Positions 43,151-50,922 of a stretch of 64,000 nt of DNA are shown here, in pieces. Source of the DNA: Marinobacter orientalis. GTDB lineage: Bacteria > Pseudomonadota > Gammaproteobacteria > Pseudomonadales > Oleiphilaceae. A model generated the notes under the pieces. It did not search any database, was not told where the DNA came from, and was given only the letters and a program-made list of their open reading frames with translations. A program made the translations under genes and the position numbers. The stretch covers positions 186,001 to 250,000 of the forward strand of contig NZ_SRZX01000004.1 of NCBI RefSeq assembly GCF_004792665.1, in the 5' to 3' direction. Position 1 is the first letter of the stretch. Each line of letters begins with the position of its first letter.

Positions 43151-43298
43151 GCCACCACCCGATCAGACCACTCAGGTGCCGGATTCTTTTACACCTCTGG
43201 TTTTTGCGGAAATCTATGTCCTTGATTCCAGGCGCCCGAGAATCCCTGGCCTGAAAAATGCACTTGTTATACTGAATCCATAATAAGGAAGAGTCGCT

Positions 43299-43460
43299 AT
43301 GAAGTACCTAATCACCGGACTGACAATCTCAATGCTTTCAACCGCTGCAATGGCGGGCGCTACTGCGCCTCCAACTGTATCGGTTCCCGAACCCGGAATG
43401 CTGGGTTTGTTTGCAGCTAGTGTGGCAGCACTCTTTATTGCCAAAAAATTCCGTAAATAA
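43299..43460 (+). CDS. Minimal PEP-CTERM protein
   Basis: 53 residues, easily missed by length cut-offs. Residues 1-19 are a signal peptide (MKYLITGLTISMLSTAAMA), residues 29-32 are VPEP, 34-47 a transmembrane stretch (MLGLFAASVAALFI) and 48-53 a basic end (AKKFRK). This is a complete PEP-CTERM sorting signal, recognised by exosortase in bacteria that export such proteins with exopolysaccharide. Only about nine residues (GATAPPTVS) lie between signal peptide and sorting signal, so there is almost no mature domain. AAGGAAGAGTCGCT precedes the ATG. No exosortase gene is in the window. Confidence 0.75.
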   Translation: MKYLITGLTISMLSTAAMAGATAPPTVSVPEPGMLGLFAASVAALFIAKKFRK

Positions 43461-43534
43461 TACCGTTCCATGGAAAAGAGCAGGGATCAGGAAGCATGGA
43501 CGCTGCAGTTCCAGAACCACCTGAATAGAGTGCT

Positions 43535-44278
43535 ATGGCTACCTACCAGATACTTTATCTGATCGGCATTCCGCTGATTATTGCAGCCGAGTACCGTTTC
43601 GCCAGGAATAAGCTGTTCCAGGATCGCTACGACCGCTGGTTTAGCAATCTGAGCCTGGGCTTTATTAACGAAGCCGTTCTTTTGGCTTCCCCGGTAATGA
43701 TTCCCCTGTTGCTGCTACCAGAATCACACTCTTCCACCCTGCACCCGTTACTGGCCGCTTTGGTCGCTTTTCTGGTTCTGGATCTGGCCGGGTACTGGCT
43801 CCATCGCGCATACCACCATTTCCGTGCGACCTGGCGCCTGCATCGCGTGCACCACTGTGAGCTCGAGCTGGATTTTTCAACCACGTTTCGCCACCACCCG
43901 GGTGAAGTCATCATCAGTTTGCTGGTTATTTATCTTGTGATGGCAACTCTGGCACTGACACCAGCCCAGGTTATCCCGTATATGGTTGCGGTCAGGGCAG
44001 CTCAGCTTCTGGCGCACTCGAATATCCGCCTGAATGCCCGCGCCGAGGCTTTGATTAACCTTCTCTTTGTCACGCCGGGCACTCATCAGTTTCATCACTC
44101 CAGACATCAACCCCAGACCGATTCCAACTTCGGAGAGGTGTTGACGGTCTGGGACCGGATGTTTGGTACCTATACCTGCCCCGGGAGTTGCCCGGCGCCC
44201 GCATCCTTTGGCCTCGAGGAATTTTCAGAGGTCCGGGACCAGCGCCTGGGCTCGTTACTGTTGCTGCCACTGCGATAA
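43535..44278 (+). CDS. Sterol desaturase/fatty acid hydroxylase-superfamily membrane enzyme
   Basis: 247 residues, four to six hydrophobic helices and the histidine boxes of the di-iron fatty acid hydroxylase superfamily: WLHRAYHHF, LHRVHHCELELDFSTTFRHH and GTHQFHHSRHQPQTDSNFGE. NFGEVLTVWDRMFGTY closes the domain. Members oxidise lipids or sterols at the membrane; the substrate here is unknown. It starts 74 bases after the PEP-CTERM gene. Confidence 0.9.
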   Translation: MATYQILYLIGIPLIIAAEYRFARNKLFQDRYDRWFSNLSLGFINEAVLLASPVMIPLLLLPESHSSTLHPLLAALVAFLVLDLAGYWLHRAYHHFRATWRLHRVHHCELELDFSTTFRHHPGEVIISLLVIYLVMATLALTPAQVIPYMVAVRAAQLLAHSNIRLNARAEALINLLFVTPGTHQFHHSRHQPQTDSNFGEVLTVWDRMFGTYTCPGSCPAPASFGLEEFSEVRDQRLGSLLLLPLR

Positions 44279-44479
44279 CCCGTCGAAGAATGCGATGTGC
44301 AGGCGCTCCCCGGGGACAGTGGATTGCGACACCGACGAGGCGAACATGACGTCGTTATAGACAGTTTTACAGCTCTAGCTTTTTGTTACTTTAAAGGGTG
44401 AGACTGAACCACAACCAATCGCAGTAAAGCGCGTGGCTGGCTTTTCCAGCCCCATCAATGGCACAAGGAGGATTTCGCC

Positions 44480-44995
44480 ATGCATACTCCCTTAAAGGTT
44501 TCGCTGATAAGCGTTCTGTTTACTGCCGGCATTTTGCTGCAGGGATGTTCCGATGGCACTGAGGAAGAAGAACCCGTGGCGCAGAACGAGGCGGACATGG
44601 AGGAAAGAGAAGGCGCAACTGAAACCACTTCCAGCGACCGCACGAGCGCGCCGGTAGATGCCGAAGTTACCATCGTGAGCCCGGAGGATGGGACCACCGT
44701 AACCAGTCCGGTGGCTGTGGAATTCGCGCTGGAAGGCATGGAAGTTGCCGAAGCGGGTACCGACCGCGAGGGCACCGGACACCATCACCTGCTGGTTGAT
44801 GTGGATACGCTGCCGCCCATGGACGCGCCGCTGCCCTCCACCGAGCAAATAATTCACTTTGGCGGGGGCCAGACCAGTACCGAAGTGGAACTTGAACCCG
44901 GTGAACATACCCTGCAACTGCTGCTGGGTGACCACATGCATGTGCCGCACGAGCCTCCGATCATGTCGGAAAAGATCACTATCACTGTAGAATGA
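44480..44995 (+). CDS. DUF4399 lipoprotein
   Basis: 171 residues. Lipobox LLQGC (Cys23), then an acidic low-complexity linker of about 40 residues (EEEEPVAQNEADMEEREGAT), then a DUF4399 domain: SPEDGTTVTSPVAVEFALEG, GTGHHHLLVDVDTLPPMDAP, and LEPGEHTLQLLLGDHMHVPH. The His-rich points may bind metal; the function is unknown. Good ribosome binding site, CAAGGAGGATTTCGCC. Probably outer membrane or periplasmic. Confidence 0.9.
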   Translation: MHTPLKVSLISVLFTAGILLQGCSDGTEEEEPVAQNEADMEEREGATETTSSDRTSAPVDAEVTIVSPEDGTTVTSPVAVEFALEGMEVAEAGTDREGTGHHHLLVDVDTLPPMDAPLPSTEQIIHFGGGQTSTEVELEPGEHTLQLLLGDHMHVPHEPPIMSEKITITVE

Positions 44996-45242
44996 TGGCG
45001 GTAAGGCCATGCACGCCCGACCAGCCAGACACACAAGATGGCGTTTGCGGCGCAAGCGCTCCCACGGCAGCTTTACAGAGAAATAGCATGCCGTGGGTAT
45101 TGCTGGCGAGACAGACAGAATAGGAGTAACGTCAAAGTGGTCAGCTGTGCATGCAGGGCCAAGTACTGGCAGTATATATTCAGTCCCTGACCGGTGTATG
45201 ACATGCCGGCTCCACACCAACATGGTTACACGGAGTCTTGTC

Positions 45243-46847
45243 ATGAACGCCACATTACGTACTGCCATACTTACCGCTACCCTGAGCATTTCCCTCCCGG
45301 CAGCGGGCCATGAGGAACCAGCAAACAACGGCTCTCCGACCAGTGCCGACGATGCCGTTGGCACCATAAACTTCCGCGCCGACTGTTCAGAACATATGCG
45401 TGCCGATGTTGATCATGCGCTGGGCATGATGCATCACATGATGTACACACAAGCGCAGGCAGAATTCGAAGCCATTACCGAGGCCGAGCCAGGCTGTGCC
45501 ATGGCGCACTGGGGCGTCGCAACTTCCCTGTTTCAACCGCTGTGGAGTACAACTCCGAGTGCTGCCGATATCACCCGCGGCCGTCAGGCGATCCGGGAAG
45601 CGCGCAACGCCGCAGGAAATACAAGGGAACAGCTTCTCATCGATGCTACCGCCGCATTCTTCGATACCGAAACAGATCAGGTTGAGGAGCGTCTTGCCGG
45701 GTGGATTGATGGTATGGACTCCGCTTATCGGGCATTCCCGGACGATGTCGATATCGCCACATTATATGCGTTGTCGCTTCTCGCAAAAGCCCGGTCCGCG
45801 GAAGACCGGAAAGCGCTACATGACGAGGCGGAACGGGTTCTGCGTGCTGCCTGGAAAACCGAACCCACCCACCCCGGGGCGGTCCACTACACCATTCACG
45901 CCACCGATGCCGATGGGCGCGGAAGCAATGCCACGGAGATCGTGGATTCCTATACACAGATCGCGCCCAACGTTCCTCATGCCTTGCACATGCCTTCCCA
46001 CATCTATGTACGGCTTGGCGACTGGCCCAGCATGATCGACTGGAACCAGCAGTCCGCCGAAGTTGCAGTGGATCACAAGGTGGAGGGTGCCACGTCATTC
46101 CACTACATACATGCCGTCGACTACCTGGTTTACGGCCATCTCCAGCGCGGTGAAAACAGTGCTGCACGGAGTGTCTGGGAAACGGCTCAGGCCAACGGTC
46201 CGCACCAGGGCAACTTTCCCGGCGCCTATCACCTGGCTTCGATCCCCGCAAGGCTGGCTGTTGAAGCACGGGACTGGGAGGCGGCAGCGTCCATTTCGCC
46301 CCGCACCCCTGACTATATCAGCTGGGATAAATTTGCCTGGCCCGATAGCCTGAGCTGGTTTGCACGCGGCCTGGGCGCAGTACATACCAGGGATCTGGAC
46401 ACTGCCCGCGAGGCAGAGCAACGGATGGCAGCACTGGTGGAATCTGCCAGGACTGCCGCTGACGGGCGCTTCACCACGTACATTGAAGTGGATCGCCGCA
46501 TTCTGGCCGGCTGGATAGCTCAAGCGGAAGGTGATCCAGACCAGGCCACTGAACTGATGCGCTCCGCTGGTGAACTTGAAGCCACTGTCGAGAAACACCC
46601 GGTTACGCCTGGGGCCCTGCTACCACCCTATGAGTCGCTCGGCGACCTGCTACTTGCGCTTGATCGCCCGGCAGAAGCACTGGTAGCTTACGAAAATTCC
46701 AATCGAATCTGGCCACAGCGCCTGAACACACTGGAAGGTGCAGCCCGGGCAGCCGATGCGGCTGGCGATGCGGAATCCGCTGCGCTCTGGTCGGAACGAC
46801 TGATGGAGGCGGCACCCGCCAACGAGCGTTACTTAACCGATGTTTAA
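45243..46847 (+). CDS. Secreted TPR-like protein
   Basis: 534 residues with a signal peptide (ILTATLSISLPAAGH) and a run of helical TPR-like repeats through the length, such as HHMMYTQAQAEFEAITEAEP and PAEALVAYENSNRIWPQRLN. A conserved core PTHPGAVHYTIHATDADGRG and PHALHMPSHIYVRLGDWPSM is typical of a widespread group of uncharacterised tetratricopeptide proteins. ATG 45243 has ACGGAGTCTTGTC upstream and is followed by the signal peptide; upstream in-frame codons lack both. Likely periplasmic, in protein or ligand binding. Confidence 0.85.
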   Translation: MNATLRTAILTATLSISLPAAGHEEPANNGSPTSADDAVGTINFRADCSEHMRADVDHALGMMHHMMYTQAQAEFEAITEAEPGCAMAHWGVATSLFQPLWSTTPSAADITRGRQAIREARNAAGNTREQLLIDATAAFFDTETDQVEERLAGWIDGMDSAYRAFPDDVDIATLYALSLLAKARSAEDRKALHDEAERVLRAAWKTEPTHPGAVHYTIHATDADGRGSNATEIVDSYTQIAPNVPHALHMPSHIYVRLGDWPSMIDWNQQSAEVAVDHKVEGATSFHYIHAVDYLVYGHLQRGENSAARSVWETAQANGPHQGNFPGAYHLASIPARLAVEARDWEAAASISPRTPDYISWDKFAWPDSLSWFARGLGAVHTRDLDTAREAEQRMAALVESARTAADGRFTTYIEVDRRILAGWIAQAEGDPDQATELMRSAGELEATVEKHPVTPGALLPPYESLGDLLLALDRPAEALVAYENSNRIWPQRLNTLEGAARAADAAGDAESAALWSERLMEAAPANERYLTDV

Positions 46848-46958
46848 TACGGCCAGGGTCGCAATAGCTCATTGAAGAGTGCACGGTGTGCTGCGATATA
46901 GTGCCGGGAATGGTCCTGCAAGGCTACCGGCACACCAATTCTCTGCGATGAGCTGGCC

Positions 46959-48251
46959 ATGACCACTGCAACCTGGTTTATATTACTTGGCTCACTATTG
47001 CTGGTAGTGGGCTTTACCGCTTCCTACATCAAGACCGTGCCTGCCACGTCCGCCATGGTCTACCTCTTTATCGGACTGGTCCTCGGCCCCATGGGCTTTG
47101 ACCTGTTCCACTTCAATCCACTGAAAGAGTCGGCACTGTTGGAGTTGCTGACCGAAATCGCGGTATTGATCTCCCTGTATTGTGCCGGAGTGAAGATGCC
47201 CGCACCGGTGACCTTCAAACGCTGGCGTAATCCTCTGCAACTGGCTGTCATTTCAATGACGCTGACCGTTGGCCTGGTAGCGCTCTTTGGATACTACTGG
47301 CTTGCTCTGCCTCTCGGCGCCGCTGTTCTGCTCGGCGCGGTGGTTGCACCCACAGACCCGGTACTTGCCACTGAGGTACAGGTCCGCCATGCCGACGACC
47401 CTGACCGCCTGAGGTTTGCCCTGACCTGCGAAGCCGGAATAAACGACGGCAGCGCCTTTCCCTTTGTCATGCTGGGGTTGGGCCTGCTGGGCCTGCATGA
47501 TCTTGGCGATGACGGTTTTCGCTGGCTGGTGGTTGATGTGGTCTGGGCAACCGCTGCGGGGATTGCCATTGGCATCGTGGCCGGCTATGCCGTTGGCTGG
47601 CTGGTACAGAGACTGCGGACCACGTTTACCGGCTCCGGGTTTCTTGAGAGCTTTCTGGGCCTGGGACTGATTGCATCAGCCTATGGCATCAGCCTGTTGG
47701 TAAATGCCTGGGGCTTTCTGGCGGTTTTCAGTGCGGCGGTGGCATTACGTCATACGGAGTTGAAACTGACCGGCCTCAGGCAACAGTACTCGGACCCGAC
47801 ATCCGGAGAAACACAGCCAGGCGACGCACCACAGTCTATCGCCCATGTGCACCAGAGCTCACTGGTATTCAACGAACATCTGGAAAGGCTGGCCGAAATC
47901 GTATTGGTGCTAATGATTGGCGGATCGCTTTTCTGGGACTCCTGGAGCTGGCGCGCAATCGGGTTTGCCGCATTCCTGTTCTTTGTCGCACGCCCCATCA
48001 GCGTCCATCTTGGATTACTCGGGACCAATGCTCCCATGCGCCTGCGCAACCTTGCAGGCTGGTTCGGTGTACGCGGCATCGGCTCACTTTACTACCTGAT
48101 GTACGCGATACAGCACGGGCTACCGGAAGATATTGCACTGGAACTGATTCACCTGACGCTTGTGGTGGTCACCCTGTCGATCCTCGTCCACGGCGTGAGC
48201 GTAAAGCCCGCGATTGCCCGCTTCTGGCGATCGCGAAAATCGGTCGGGTGA
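46959..48251 (+). CDS. CPA1-type cation:proton antiporter (NhaP-like)
   Basis: 430 residues, 12 or so transmembrane helices. The CPA1 sites are present: VAPTDPVLATEVQ in the first unwound helix and EAGINDGSAFPFVML with the Asn-Asp pair in the second. GVRGIGSLYYLMYAIQHGLP is the conserved arginine helix of NhaP-like proteins. Exchanges Na+ or K+ for H+. It is the third antiporter in the window and belongs to a different branch from the pair at 31-34 kb. Starts 111 bases after the TPR gene on the same strand. Confidence 0.9.
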   Translation: MTTATWFILLGSLLLVVGFTASYIKTVPATSAMVYLFIGLVLGPMGFDLFHFNPLKESALLELLTEIAVLISLYCAGVKMPAPVTFKRWRNPLQLAVISMTLTVGLVALFGYYWLALPLGAAVLLGAVVAPTDPVLATEVQVRHADDPDRLRFALTCEAGINDGSAFPFVMLGLGLLGLHDLGDDGFRWLVVDVVWATAAGIAIGIVAGYAVGWLVQRLRTTFTGSGFLESFLGLGLIASAYGISLLVNAWGFLAVFSAAVALRHTELKLTGLRQQYSDPTSGETQPGDAPQSIAHVHQSSLVFNEHLERLAEIVLVLMIGGSLFWDSWSWRAIGFAAFLFFVARPISVHLGLLGTNAPMRLRNLAGWFGVRGIGSLYYLMYAIQHGLPEDIALELIHLTLVVVTLSILVHGVSVKPAIARFWRSRKSVG

Positions 48252-48315
48252 GAATTGGACACTGGGTGCTGAAGGTTCCTATACTCCAGGTTCATTCAGC
48301 TGAAAGACCTTATTT

Positions 48316-49281
48316 ATGCGCGTTTTCGCCAACCCGGTCGGTTCCGGCTCTCTCTGGTTTGATAATCTCGCTACAGCGGACGGAACGCCCGTCGCCTACG
48401 ACCCTCAGGCGCGAGCTTTCCTGCCCATGCCCCCCTTCTGTGCCAATCGGAATGTAATCGGCTGCAACTGGATTGCGCCCGAGCAGGGTGCTTTCTGCCG
48501 TTCATGTGCCATGACAGCGCTGGCACCGGACCCCTCCATTCCCAATGCCATGCCCAACTGGGCGCAAACCGAGGCAGCCAAGCGCTGGGCACTGGACAAT
48601 CTCGGCCGCTGGCACTGGTTCCGGCCGGAAGATCCCGGCGCACGGCCCGTCTTCCATATGCTCGCCGAAGGCCCCACCCCGGTGCCCATGGGCCACGCCC
48701 AGGGCGTGGTTACCATCAGCGTGGCCGAGGCCGAGCCGGTGTTGCGCATGACTCGCCGTGAGGCGCTGGAAGAGCCCTATCGCACCATGATTGGACACAT
48801 GCGCCATGAGATTTCCCACATGCTCTGGTGGCGCCTGAGCCTGCGTGAAGACTTCCTCGATGCCTTCCGTGCGATGTTTGGCGATGAACGCATCAGCTAT
48901 CCCGGGGCACTGCAGCACCACTATGAGAATGGTCCACCAGCAGACTGGAAACAGTACTACCTGACCAGCTATGCGTCAGCCCATCCCCACGAAGACTGGG
49001 CCGAGACCGCTGCCCATCTGCTTCACCTGACGGACCTGACCGACAGCTTTGTGGCCGGTGGCCTCACCTCGCCAGACGTGCCTGGCCCCAATTGGGACCC
49101 ATATTCCGAGCCGGATCCCCAACGGCTGATCCAGATTGCGGCGTCGATCGCAGTGGGCGTAAACCACGTCAACAGGTCCATGGGCCTGTCGGATCTGTAT
49201 CCGTTTGTATTGTCAGATTTCGCACGCCACAAACTTGCTTTTGTACATGACTGGCTGCGCCGAGGCGCCCAGGGGCTTTAA
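48316..49281 (+). CDS. Putative zinc-binding metallopeptidase
   Basis: 321 residues. A Cys cluster near the N terminus (C42, C50, C61, C64; FCANRNVIGCNW and FCRSC) suggests a zinc ribbon, and a zincin-type motif H164-E-I-S-H168 occurs in MRHEISHMLWWRL. The downstream DWAETAAHLLH may supply the third ligand. This matches a family of uncharacterised cytoplasmic zinc-binding metallopeptidases. No signal peptide. Substrate unknown. Confidence 0.85.
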   Translation: MRVFANPVGSGSLWFDNLATADGTPVAYDPQARAFLPMPPFCANRNVIGCNWIAPEQGAFCRSCAMTALAPDPSIPNAMPNWAQTEAAKRWALDNLGRWHWFRPEDPGARPVFHMLAEGPTPVPMGHAQGVVTISVAEAEPVLRMTRREALEEPYRTMIGHMRHEISHMLWWRLSLREDFLDAFRAMFGDERISYPGALQHHYENGPPADWKQYYLTSYASAHPHEDWAETAAHLLHLTDLTDSFVAGGLTSPDVPGPNWDPYSEPDPQRLIQIAASIAVGVNHVNRSMGLSDLYPFVLSDFARHKLAFVHDWLRRGAQGL

Positions 49282-49371
49282 GGTGTTTGGACAATGAGGT
49301 GAGGCCTTTATTGGCCAATCCGCATTTAAGGCACCACCGTAACTCCTCTAAATGATCAAGGAGCCGGACCT

Positions 49372-50922
49372 ATGACCAATCCTGTAATCGCGGACAACAA
49401 ACCCAGAAAAGTCACGTTGAAAAAAGGCGAGGAGTACCTGTTCTGCACGTGCGGCCGCTCCGATGACCAACCCTTTTGCGATGGCTCTCACGCCGATACC
49501 GATTTCACCCCCAAAAGCTTTGTTGCCGAGAAGGACGGGCAAGCCGTGCTTTGCCAGTGTAAACACACCGGCGATGCGCCCTTCTGCGATGGCACTCATG
49601 CCCGGTTCAGCAAGGATCAGGTGGGCAAGGAGGGGCCTGGCGGGGAAAACGGAGATTCCGACGAGGCTCCGGAAGCAAAGGCCACAAAGGACGAGCCAAC
49701 CGTGGAGTTCATCCACCAGCTAGCCCGCGAAGGCCTGAGCAATATGGGGCAACACGGTCCCACCACTGCGATGGGCGTTCCCCGCCATACCCTGCCCCAC
49801 TGGGATGACCTGCAGCTCATGGTGGCGCAACTGGCCAGCAAACCGTTGATGGAAGACGCGGAAGTCGCCACTGAGCTGGTCATAGGTCCCGAAGCAAAAA
49901 AGCCCCTGACTCTGAGCATGCCGCTGTTTGTGTCCGACATGAGCTTCGGGGCACTATCCGAAGAAGCCAAGATCGCGCTGGCGCGGGGTGCGGAGATGGC
50001 CGGCACCGGTATCTGCTCAGGCGAAGGTGGCATGTTGCCGGAAGAGCAGCAGGAGAACACCAGATATTTCTATGAGCTGGCCAGCGCGAAGTTTGGCTAT
50101 GACGAAAAGCTTCTGAAGCAGGTTCAGGCGTTTCACTTCAAGGGCGGACAGGGCGCAAAGACGGGCACCGGCGGCCATCTTCCCGGCAACAAGAACACCG
50201 GCAGGATTTCCGAGGTGCGTGGCATCAGGGAGGGAGAGCCGTTTACATCGCCCCCTACCTTCGAGGATCTGCGGTCAGTGGAGGACTTCCAGCAATTTGC
50301 CAGCCGGGTGCGTGAGGTCTCCGGTGGTATTCCGGTAGGTTTCAAGCTCAGCGCCAACCACATTGAACGTGATGTGCAGTTCGCTCTGGATGCCGGCGCC
50401 GACTACATCATCCTGGATGGCCGCGGTGGCGGCACCGGTGCCGCGCCCGAGATTTTCAGAGACCACATCAGTGTCCCCACTATCCCCGCCCTCGCCCGCG
50501 CCCGTCGCTACCTGGATGACCAGGGAGCGAGTGGCCGGGTTACGCTGATTGTGACGGGCGGTTTGCGGTTGCCTATTGACTTCGTCAAGGCAATGGCACT
50601 GGGCGCTGACGGCATTGCGGTTGCCAATAGCGCCATCCAGGCCATTGGGTGCGTTGCCGCGAGAATCTGCAATACCAACAACTGCCCCTCGGGCGTTGCG
50701 ACCCAGAGAAAAGACTTGCGACAAAGGCTCAATGTCGAGACGTCGTCCAGGCAACTGAAGAATTTCCTCGAGGCCTCGGTATCGCTGATGCAGGTAATGG
50801 CCAGAGCCTGCGGCCACGACAGCCTCAGTAAATTCAGCAAAGAGGACCTGGCGACCTGGCACCGGGAAATGGCGCTGCTCAGTGGGGTACGTTACGCTGG
50901 CATGGTCGATCCCTCGGCCTGA
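49372..50922 (+). CDS. Glutamate-synthase-like FMN protein with two N-terminal CDGSH domains
   Basis: 516 residues. Two CDGSH-type iron-sulfur motifs open it: C25-x-C27...C36-D-G-S-H40 and C61-x-C63...C72-D-G-T-H76. An acidic linker (about 85-110) leads to an FMN-binding glutamate synthase domain (PF01645): PLFVSDMSFGALSEEAKIAL, SGEGGMLPEEQQENTRYF, FHFKGGQGAKTGTGGHLPGN, LDGRGGGTGAAPEIFRDHIS, and CVAARICNTNNCPSGVATQ with the [3Fe-4S] cysteines. No glutaminase domain is present, so it is not a classical GOGAT. It is likely a flavin/iron-sulfur oxidoreductase acting on an unknown substrate. The last 31 bases overlap the convergent gene. Confidence 0.9.
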   Translation: MTNPVIADNKPRKVTLKKGEEYLFCTCGRSDDQPFCDGSHADTDFTPKSFVAEKDGQAVLCQCKHTGDAPFCDGTHARFSKDQVGKEGPGGENGDSDEAPEAKATKDEPTVEFIHQLAREGLSNMGQHGPTTAMGVPRHTLPHWDDLQLMVAQLASKPLMEDAEVATELVIGPEAKKPLTLSMPLFVSDMSFGALSEEAKIALARGAEMAGTGICSGEGGMLPEEQQENTRYFYELASAKFGYDEKLLKQVQAFHFKGGQGAKTGTGGHLPGNKNTGRISEVRGIREGEPFTSPPTFEDLRSVEDFQQFASRVREVSGGIPVGFKLSANHIERDVQFALDAGADYIILDGRGGGTGAAPEIFRDHISVPTIPALARARRYLDDQGASGRVTLIVTGGLRLPIDFVKAMALGADGIAVANSAIQAIGCVAARICNTNNCPSGVATQRKDLRQRLNVETSSRQLKNFLEASVSLMQVMARACGHDSLSKFSKEDLATWHREMALLSGVRYAGMVDPSA

